Positions 58,148 to 64,000 of a stretch of 64,000 nt of DNA are shown here, piece after piece. The notes below the pieces were generated by a model. That model did not search any database. It worked only from the letters and a program-made list of their open reading frames with translations, and was not told the origin of the DNA. The stretch is from Rhodococcus rhodochrous (GTDB lineage Bacteria; Actinomycetota; Actinomycetes; Mycobacteriales; Mycobacteriaceae), in the NCBI RefSeq assembly GCF_900187265.1, contig NZ_LT906450.1:3153444-3217443 (forward strand), given 5' to 3'. Position numbers and translations under genes: made by a program. Position 1 is the stretch's first letter, and every line of letters begins with the position of its first letter.

Positions 58148-59334
58148 CCCCCCTGCCGCGCGACCTGTCCCCCGGTCTCGCGCGGCTCGTCGCCGGTGGT
58201 GCTCTCGTCGCCTCCTACGGTGCGGCCGTCGCCGTCGCGAACCGCGTCGCGCTCCCTTGTCTCGTTCCGGGACCGGTGGTCGACGAGCAGGTCACCGTCG
58301 TCGTGCCGGCCCGTGACGAAGCTCCTCGCATCGGTGCGATCGTCTCCGATCTGCGCGCACAGAGAGGCCTGCGCGCCCTGCGCGTGGTGATCCTCGACGA
58401 CGACTCGTCCGACGGCACCTGCGATCTGGCCACGGCCGCGGCCGCGGACGACGAGCGCATCACCGTCGTCCGATCGACCCAGCCACCTCCCGAAGGATGG
58501 ACCGGGAAGGCAGCGGCGTGTGCCGCAGCCGTCGCCCACGCCGGGCCGGCAGCCGACAGCGGCGTCGTGGTCTTCGTCGACGCGGACGTCCGGCTCACGC
58601 CCGACGCACTCTCCGCCGCCATCGCTCTGCTGCGCCGCCAGGATGCCGCGCTCGTCTCGCCGTTCCCGTACCAGCTCACCGGGTCGGCGCTCGAACGGCT
58701 CGTGCAGCCACTGCTGTTCTGGTCGTGGTTCTCGCTGCTGCCCGTCGCGGTCTCGCACCGCACCCACCGGCCGTCGATGGCGGTGGCGTGCGGGCAGTTC
58801 CTCGTCTTCGACGCGCACGCCTACGGGGCGATCGGCGGGCACGCCGCGGTCGCGGCGAGTCCCACGGAGGATCTGGATCTGGCCCGGGCACTACGTCGCG
58901 CCGGACGACGTACGACGGTCGCGGCCGCGGGCGGGCTGTCGTCGTGCCGGATGTACGACGGGCCCCGCCCGTTGATCGGCGGATACACCCGCTGGCTGTG
59001 GTCGGCGTTCGGCTCCCCCGCCGGCGCGGCCGCGGTGGTCGCGCTGTATCTCCTCGCCTACCTCCTGCCCCCGGCAGCGGCGCTTCTCGGCGAGGGCCGG
59101 ACACGACGCTGGGGTCTGGTCGGAACCGCCGCGGGCATGGCGTCACGACTCCTCGCCCGCGTCACCGAACGGGGAGGACGCACACACCCGGATGCTCCGG
59201 ACCGTCCCGCCGACGACCTGCTCGAGGCCGTGGCACACCCGGCATCGGTCCTGGCCTTCGGCGCGCTCACGGCGTCGTCGATCCGGGCCCGGCGCAGCGG
59301 ACGCGCGGCATGGAAGGCCCGCGTCCTGCCCTGA
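58117..59334 (+). CDS. CruC-like GT2 glycosyltransferase
   Basis: A 405-aa membrane glycosyltransferase. An N-terminal helix (LVAGGALVASYGAAVAVA), the GT-A domain with VTVVVPARDEAPRIGAIVSDL, VILDDDSSDGTCDLA, VVFVDADVRLTPDAL and PTEDLDLARALRRAGRR, and C-terminal helices (AVVALYLLAYLLPPAAALL). It resembles CruC, which attaches glucose to the hydroxyl made by CruF. GTG 58117 overlaps lppM by 31 bases; a later start is possible. Convergent with the MTHFR gene. Confidence 0.78.
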   Translation: MVVGERDAVLTPLPRDLSPGLARLVAGGALVASYGAAVAVANRVALPCLVPGPVVDEQVTVVVPARDEAPRIGAIVSDLRAQRGLRALRVVILDDDSSDGTCDLATAAAADDERITVVRSTQPPPEGWTGKAAACAAAVAHAGPAADSGVVVFVDADVRLTPDALSAAIALLRRQDAALVSPFPYQLTGSALERLVQPLLFWSWFSLLPVAVSHRTHRPSMAVACGQFLVFDAHAYGAIGGHAAVAASPTEDLDLARALRRAGRRTTVAAAGGLSSCRMYDGPRPLIGGYTRWLWSAFGSPAGAAAVVALYLLAYLLPPAAALLGEGRTRRWGLVGTAAGMASRLLARVTERGGRTHPDAPDRPADDLLEAVAHPASVLAFGALTASSIRARRSGRAAWKARVLP

Positions 59335-59355
59335 CCCCGAACCGGGGCACGGATG

Positions 59356-60339
59356 TCAGGCCGGCTGCACCGCGGCGGGAGCTTCGAGTTCGTAGCCGAG
59401 GCGGTCGAGCACCTCGCCGGTCGCGCGGGCGAAGTTCAGCGTGATGAAGTGCAGGCACGGCGCGCCCTCGGAGATCAGCCGCTCGCACATCTCCGTGGCC
59501 ACCTCGATGCCCACCTCGCGCACGGCGGCGCGGTTCTCCTCCGGGCCGTCGCCCGCCGCGCGCCGCAGCCGCTCCTCGAGCACGGGCGGCAGGTGCGAAC
59601 CCGACAGTTCGAGGCTGCGCCGCGCCGAGCGCAGCGACGTGATCGGCATGATCTCGGGGATGATCGGCTTGAGCCCCTGCTCGGCGTCGCACGCCACGAC
59701 CCGGTCGCGCAGACGCAGGTAGTGCTCGACGTCGAAGAACATCTGGGTGATCGAGTACTCGGCGCCCGCACGCAGCTTCTGCACGAGATAGCGGGTGTCG
59801 TGGTCGAGGTCCGGGGACCGGTGGTGTCCTTCCGGGAACGATGCGACGCCCACGTGGAAGTCGCCGAGATCGCGCACCAGACGTACGAGTTCGTCGGCGT
59901 ATTCGAGACCCTCCGGGTGCTTCTCCCACTCGCCGAGGGGGTTGCCCGGCGGGTCGCCGCGCAGGGCGAGGATGTTGGTGATGCCGCGGTCGGCATAGGC
60001 ACCGACCATCGCGCGCAGTTCGTCGATGCTGTGCCCGACGGCCGTGAGGTGCGCGACCGGCAGGAGGGTGGTCTCCTCGGCGAGACGTCCGGTGATCCGG
60101 ACCGTACGGTCGCGGGTGGATCCCCCGGCGCCGTAGGTCATCGATACGAAGGCCGGACCGAGGCGTTCGAACGTCCGCACGGCACGCCACAGTCGTCCCT
60201 CGGCCTCGGCATCGCGAGGTGGGGAGAACTCGACGGAGAACGGAATGCGGCCCGAACGCGCGGATCCGAGACGGTCCACGATCGACGGGGTCCGAGAAAT
60301 CCCGTCGTCCTCGGTTGCCCTGACGAAGTCGCTTGTCAC
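59356..60339 (-). CDS. Methylenetetrahydrofolate reductase family protein
   Basis: A 327-aa barrel enzyme making 5-methyl-THF for methionine. PFSVEFSPPRDAEAEGRLWRAV, FVSMTYGAGGSTRDRT, HLTAVGHSIDELRAMV, ITNILALRGDPPGN, YSITQMFFDVEHYLRLRDR and PEIMPITS are MTHFR blocks. It matches Rv2172c of M. tuberculosis, in the same position between lppM and idsA2. GTG 60339 has a TATGCT -10 box six bases upstream. It is the only minus-strand gene in this stretch. Confidence 0.92.
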   Translation of the reverse strand: MTSDFVRATEDDGISRTPSIVDRLGSARSGRIPFSVEFSPPRDAEAEGRLWRAVRTFERLGPAFVSMTYGAGGSTRDRTVRITGRLAEETTLLPVAHLTAVGHSIDELRAMVGAYADRGITNILALRGDPPGNPLGEWEKHPEGLEYADELVRLVRDLGDFHVGVASFPEGHHRSPDLDHDTRYLVQKLRAGAEYSITQMFFDVEHYLRLRDRVVACDAEQGLKPIIPEIMPITSLRSARRSLELSGSHLPPVLEERLRRAAGDGPEENRAAVREVGIEVATEMCERLISEGAPCLHFITLNFARATGEVLDRLGYELEAPAAVQPA

Positions 60340-60345
60340 CGGTCC

Positions 60346-60406
60346 AGCATAGGTGGCGCCACCGGGCCGGTCGCTACCGGCGACGACCCGAGTGTGCGGA
60401 TAGGCT
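60346..60406. promoter_or_regulatory. Divergent promoters of MTHFR and idsA2
   Basis: Minus strand: TATGCT (60346-60351) six bases before the MTHFR GTG, leaderless. Plus strand: TAGGCT (60401-60406), 65 bases before the proposed idsA2 start, which does have a ribosome-binding site. The -35 boxes are weak on both sides. Confidence 0.45.
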
Positions 60407-60471
60407 GGTCGCGGCGCCTCCGGCTCTCCCCCCGCCGAGGTGCCGTCACCCATCGACCTGGAGGTTTCGTC

Positions 60472-61566
60472 CTGTCTACCGGCGCCGATCACTTGTCTGC
60501 CGAGCAGCTCCCCCATCGTGTGGAGGACTCCCTCCGGCAGTTCTTCACCTCACGTTCCGATCTGGTCGACTCGGTGGGCGGTGGATACCGGCAGGCCGTC
60601 GACACGCTCGAGGCGTTCGTGCTGCGCGGGGGCAAGCGGGTACGTCCGCGCTTCGCCTGGACGGGCTGGCTCGGCGCCGGCGGTGATCCGACCGGGCCGG
60701 ACGCCGCGGCCGTCCTGCAGGCGTGCTCGGCGCTCGAGCTCGTGCAGGCCGCGGCCCTCGTCCACGACGACATCATCGATGCCTCAACCACGCGCCGCGG
60801 GTTCCCCACCGTGCACGTCGAGTTCACCGAGCAGCACCGCAGCGCCGGCTGGCACGGTAGGTCGGAGCAGTTCGGCGAGTCGGTCGCGATCCTGCTCGGC
60901 GACCTCGCCCTGGTGTGGGCGGACGACATGCTGCACTCGGCCGGGCTCGACCCCGCGACGGTCGCGCGCGTGGTCCCGGCCTGGGCCGCGATGCGCACCG
61001 AGGTGCTCGGCGGGCAGTACCTCGACATCGCCAACGAGGTGGCGGCGGACGAATCGGTGGAGGCCGCCACGCGGGTCAACCGGTTCAAGACCGCGGCGTA
61101 CACGATCGAACGCCCGCTGCACATCGGCGCCGCTCTCGCCGGCGCCGACGACGACCTCATCGACGCCTACCGCCGCTTCGGCACCGACATCGGTCTGGCG
61201 TTCCAGCTGCGCGACGATCTGCTCGGCGTCTTCGGCGACCCCGAGATCACCGGCAAGCCCTCCGGCGACGACCTGCGCTCGGGCAAGAGGACGGTCCTGT
61301 ACGCGCTGGCACTCGAGACGGCCGACGCCTCCGATCCGGCCGCGGCCGAGCTGTTGCGCACCTCGATCGGGACCGATCTGTCCGACGCGCAGGTCGAACA
61401 GCTCCGCTCGCTGCTCGTCGACCTCGGCGCGGTCGCCCGGATCGAGGACCGCATCACGGAACTGACCGACAGCGCGTTCGAGGCGCTCGAGTCGTCCGGC
61501 GCCACCGAGGAGGGCAAGGTCCTCCTGCGCGAGTCGGCGGTCGCCGCGACCCGACGGGTGGCGTGA
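60472..61566 (+). CDS. idsA2: Geranylgeranyl diphosphate synthase IdsA2-like
   Basis: Trans-prenyl diphosphate synthase, 364 aa, supplying GGPP for carotenoids and other isoprenoids. FVLRGGKRVRPRFAWTGW, first Asp-rich motif LVHDDIIDAS, GDLALVWADDML, QLRDDLLGVFGD as second Asp-rich motif, and GKPSGDDLRSGKRTVL. No ATG or GTG is well placed; an in-frame CTG at 60472 has a perfect GGAGG seven bases upstream, while TTG 60493 has none. Matches Rv2173. crtI overlaps its stop. Confidence 0.9.
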   Translation: MSTGADHLSAEQLPHRVEDSLRQFFTSRSDLVDSVGGGYRQAVDTLEAFVLRGGKRVRPRFAWTGWLGAGGDPTGPDAAAVLQACSALELVQAAALVHDDIIDASTTRRGFPTVHVEFTEQHRSAGWHGRSEQFGESVAILLGDLALVWADDMLHSAGLDPATVARVVPAWAAMRTEVLGGQYLDIANEVAADESVEAATRVNRFKTAAYTIERPLHIGAALAGADDDLIDAYRRFGTDIGLAFQLRDDLLGVFGDPEITGKPSGDDLRSGKRTVLYALALETADASDPAAAELLRTSIGTDLSDAQVEQLRSLLVDLGAVARIEDRITELTDSAFEALESSGATEEGKVLLRESAVAATRRVA

Positions 61567-63104
61567 GGACGGTGCGGACGGTTCCCGGCGCCGACCGGGT
61601 CGTCGTGGTCGGTGCCGGCCTCGCCGGTCTGTCCGCGGCGCTGCACCTGCGTGGCGCCGGTAGGGACGTGACGGTCCTCGAACGCGCCGACGACGTCGGG
61701 GGCCGGGTCGGCAGTTATCACGGCCCCGGTTACGAGATCGACAACGGTGCCACCGTGCTCACGATGCCCGAGCTGATCGACGACGCCCTCGCCGCGGTGG
61801 GCGCCGATCGGGACTCGGTCCGGCCGGCGCTACGCACCCGACAATTGTCCCCCGCCTATCACGCGCGGTTCGCCGACGGCACCTCGCTCGACGTGCACTC
61901 CGACCCCGAGGCCATGGTCGCCGAGATCTCGCGGGTGTGCGGTCCCGAGGAGGCACGCCGCTATCTGCGGCTGCGGGCGTGGCTCGCCGACATCTTCGAC
62001 GCCGAGTTCGACCGCTTCATGGACGCGAACTTCGACTCGCCGCTCGACCTGGTCTCGTCTCCGGCGGCACTGCGCGACCTTGCGCGTCTGCTCCGGCTGG
62101 GCGGGTTCGGCAGGCTCGGCGCACAGGTGAACCGCAGGATCACCGACCCACGCCTGCGCCGCGTCTTCACCTTCCAGGCGCTGTACGCGGGGGTCGCTCC
62201 GGCACGGGCCCTCGCCGTCTACGGGGCCATCGCCCACATGGACACCTCGCTGGGCGTGTACGCGGTGGACGGCGGTATGCGATCGGTCGCCCGCGCGATG
62301 GCCGCGGCGTTCGTCGATGCCGGCGGACGGCTCGAACTCGGCCGGGAGGTGACCTCGCTCGATCTCTCCGGTGGCCGGGTCGACGGTGTCCGCACCCGCG
62401 ACGGAGAACGCTTCCCGTGCGACGCGGCCGTCCTGACCCCCGACACCCCGGTGGTCGACGGGTTGCTGCCGCACCGTCGGCGCCGCCGCACACTGGCCGC
62501 GCCGTCGGCCGTGGTGCTGCACGGGTCGATCCCCACCGGGGTGACCCACGGCTGGGCGGCGCAACACCACCACGTGATCGACTTCGGCGGTGAATGGGAC
62601 CGCACCTTCGCGGAGATCACCCGCAGCCGCGGACGTGGCCGGCCGATGTCGGATCCCTCGCTGCTCATCACACGACCGGCTCTGTCCGATCCCGGTCTGC
62701 GCTTCACCCGTGAGGGGGCCGAGCACGAACCGTTGTCGGTGCTGGCGCCGTGCCCGAACCTCGACAGCGCTCCGCTCGCCTGGGCCGAGCTCGCGGTGCC
62801 CTACCGCAACGAGCTGCTCGACGTCCTCGACCGCCGCGGATACGGCGGTATCATGGACGGTTTCCGCGTCGACCACATCGACACACCCGCAACCTGGCAC
62901 GCTCGTGGCATGCAGGCGGGCAGCCCGTTCTCGAGCGCTCACGTCTTCCGGCAGACGGGACCGTTCCGGCGCCGTAACCTCGATCCGGCCGTTCCCGGCG
63001 TGGTGCTCGCCGGGTCGGCGACGGTGCCGGGCGTCGGCGTCCCCACCGTGCTGTTGTCCGGAAGGCTCGCCGCCGAACGGCTCGGTGTTCCGCGAAGCCG
63101 GTGA
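61563..63104 (+). CDS. crtI: Phytoene desaturase CrtI
   Basis: FAD enzyme that desaturates phytoene towards lycopene, 513 aa. VVVVGAGLAGLSAALHLRGAGRDVTVLERADDVGGRVGSY is the FAD motif, GYEIDNGATVLTMPELIDDAL the substrate-side block, and VVLAGSATVPGVGVPTVLLSGRLAAERL the C-terminal CrtI signature. GTG 61563 overlaps the idsA2 stop (GTGA). The usual partner phytoene synthase (crtB) is not in the window. In M. tuberculosis idsA2 is followed directly by mptA, so crtI is an extra gene at this spot. Confidence 0.88.
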   Translation: MRTVRTVPGADRVVVVGAGLAGLSAALHLRGAGRDVTVLERADDVGGRVGSYHGPGYEIDNGATVLTMPELIDDALAAVGADRDSVRPALRTRQLSPAYHARFADGTSLDVHSDPEAMVAEISRVCGPEEARRYLRLRAWLADIFDAEFDRFMDANFDSPLDLVSSPAALRDLARLLRLGGFGRLGAQVNRRITDPRLRRVFTFQALYAGVAPARALAVYGAIAHMDTSLGVYAVDGGMRSVARAMAAAFVDAGGRLELGREVTSLDLSGGRVDGVRTRDGERFPCDAAVLTPDTPVVDGLLPHRRRRRTLAAPSAVVLHGSIPTGVTHGWAAQHHHVIDFGGEWDRTFAEITRSRGRGRPMSDPSLLITRPALSDPGLRFTREGAEHEPLSVLAPCPNLDSAPLAWAELAVPYRNELLDVLDRRGYGGIMDGFRVDHIDTPATWHARGMQAGSPFSSAHVFRQTGPFRRRNLDPAVPGVVLAGSATVPGVGVPTVLLSGRLAAERLGVPRSR

Positions 63105-63112
63105 CACCGGGC

Positions 63113-63140
63113 GCAACACGCTCCGCGTCTCCACTAAACT
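63113..63140 (+). promoter_or_regulatory. mptA promoter candidate
   Basis: GCAACA (63113-63118), 16 bases, TAAACT (63135-63140). The leader of about 58 bases ends with GGGGGAGGAA before the ATG. Confidence 0.4.
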
Positions 63141-63204
63141 GTCCTCGTTCGCCAGCTACCTGCGCGCCGCGCATCCACACGTCCACGGGGGAGGAACCGT
63201 AACG

Positions 63205-64000
63205 ATGTCGTCCCCTGCCTCGCCCGACGCCGAGCCGCAGACCTCGCCCGCGCCGGAGGGGACGGTCGCGCCGACGGGTGAGCGCCCGAAGTACGCATTC
63301 CTGAGGAGTCCCGCCGGCCACGCCACGTTGCTCGGCGCGTGGGGCGCGGTGCTCATGACCTTCGGCAGTTTCGGATCGGGCAGTGTCCGCCGCGTCGATC
63401 CGCTGCTCGAGGACATCTATCTGTCGTGGCTGCGCTTCGGCCACGGTCAGCTGCTCTCGCGGATCATCCTGTGGGTCGGTGTGCTCGTCATGATCGCAGC
63501 GTGGGTGCGCGTCGGTCGGGCGACCCTCGCCGGCCACGTCACGGTGCGCGATCTGTGGACGGTGCTTCCCGCGTGGACCGCTCCCCTGCTCGTCGCGACC
63601 CCGATGTTCAGCCGCGACGCCTACTCCTACCTCGCGCAGGGTGCACTGCTGCGCGACGGCTTCGATCCGTACGAGGTGGGCCCGGTCGTCAACCCGGGCG
63701 TCCTGCTCGACAACGTCAGCAACGTATGGACGACGACCACCACGCCGTACGGGCCCGTCCACCTGCTGCTCGGTGCGGGCATCACGTCCATCACCGACGA
63801 CAACGTGGTGACGGGCACCTGGCTGTGGCGCCTGACCATGCTTCCCGGCCTCGCGCTCATGGCGTGGGCCGTGCCGAAACTCGCCCGTCGCATGGGTGGG
63901 AACCCCGCGATCGCCCTGTGGCTCGCGGTCCTGAACCCGCTCGTGCTGATCCATCTCGTCGGCGGTGTGCACAACGAGCTGCTGATGGTCGGTCTCATGA
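63205..64000 (+). CDS. mptA: Polyprenol-phosphomannose alpha-1,6-mannosyltransferase MptA/MptB family (5' part)
   Basis: The first 265 codons of a GT-C membrane mannosyltransferase; the gene runs off the window. A disordered Pro/Ser-rich start (to about 28), then helices including LLGAWGAVLMTFGSFG and IILWVGVLVMIAAWV, the active-site-side MFSRDAYSYLAQG, TTTPYGPVHLL and the family's IHLVGGVHNELLMVGLM at the edge. It extends the mannan core of lipomannan and lipoarabinomannan from decaprenyl-phosphomannose. Next to idsA2 and lppM as Rv2174, so MptA rather than MptB. Confidence 0.88.
   Translation, partial: MSSPASPDAEPQTSPAPEGTVAPTGERPKYAFLRSPAGHATLLGAWGAVLMTFGSFGSGSVRRVDPLLEDIYLSWLRFGHGQLLSRIILWVGVLVMIAAWVRVGRATLAGHVTVRDLWTVLPAWTAPLLVATPMFSRDAYSYLAQGALLRDGFDPYEVGPVVNPGVLLDNVSNVWTTTTTPYGPVHLLLGAGITSITDDNVVTGTWLWRLTMLPGLALMAWAVPKLARRMGGNPAIALWLAVLNPLVLIHLVGGVHNELLMVGLM

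Overview
The window is high-GC actinobacterial chromosome, most like Rhodococcus (Corynebacteriales). The evidence is many GTG starts, 4-base ATGA/GTGA gene overlaps, promoters whose -10 box lies 6-8 bases before the start codon (leaderless transcripts), meso-DAP type cell-wall genes, an arabinomannan/mannan mannosyltransferase of the MptA type, and gene order close to two separate blocks of Mycobacterium tuberculosis (roughly Rv1536-Rv1569 and Rv2145c-Rv2174). The species cannot be fixed from the sequence alone. No rRNA, tRNA, insertion sequence, prophage or CRISPR array was seen.

Layout. 1-2137: biotin genes bioF (cut by the window edge) and bioA on the minus strand, with a candidate BioQ operator. 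2288-9116: an OafA-type acyltransferase, glgX and treY on the plus strand. 9113-13269: an accessory block between treY and treZ (membrane protein plus XRE regulator, amidohydrolase, LOG-like protein, YchJ-like protein, TetR regulator). 13380-18005: treZ, a small His/Trp-rich secreted protein, ilvA, a Ddn-like protein, a two-helix membrane protein and a relic of a LuxR regulator. 18002-28031: dnaE1, rarD, a membrane-anchored protein, an RluD-type synthase, lspA, two lipoproteins and a DinX-type polymerase. 28039-31440: ileS with a T-box leader. 31459-52559: the complete dcw (division and cell wall) cluster on the minus strand, mraZ-rsmH-ftsL-ftsI-murE-murF-mraY-murD-ftsW-murG-murC-ftsQ-ftsZ-pgeF-yggS-sepF-yggT-wag31. 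52913-64000: DUF3040, HEPN and GNAT genes, then carotenoid genes (crtO-like, cruF-like, cruC-like, crtI) interleaved with the conserved lppM, MTHFR, idsA2 and mptA genes.

How the genes work together. GlgX, TreY and TreZ convert glycogen to trehalose, needed for mycolate carriers. The dcw cluster makes lipid II (MurC-F, MraY, MurG), polymerises it (FtsW, FtsI) and builds the divisome (FtsZ, FtsQ, FtsL, SepF) and polar growth (Wag31). IdsA2, CrtI, CrtO, CruF and CruC would give a keto-, hydroxyl- and sugar-bearing monocyclic carotenoid, the type reported in rhodococci as glucoside mycolate esters; crtB and a cyclase are not in the window.

Most notable non-coding signals: two tandem hairpins with CUUCCCC loops upstream of rsmH (mraW RNA motif), four phased MraZ boxes, the ileS T-box, a 19-bp perfect hairpin with repeated CGAACAT half-sites in a divergent intergenic region ahead of the GNAT-carotenoid operon, and operator-like repeats at several regulator genes. 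I found no clearly new multi-gene defence or mobile system; the best candidates for something undescribed are the small His/Trp-rich exported protein, the operator/hairpin element before the carotenoid operon and the accessory block between treY and treZ.
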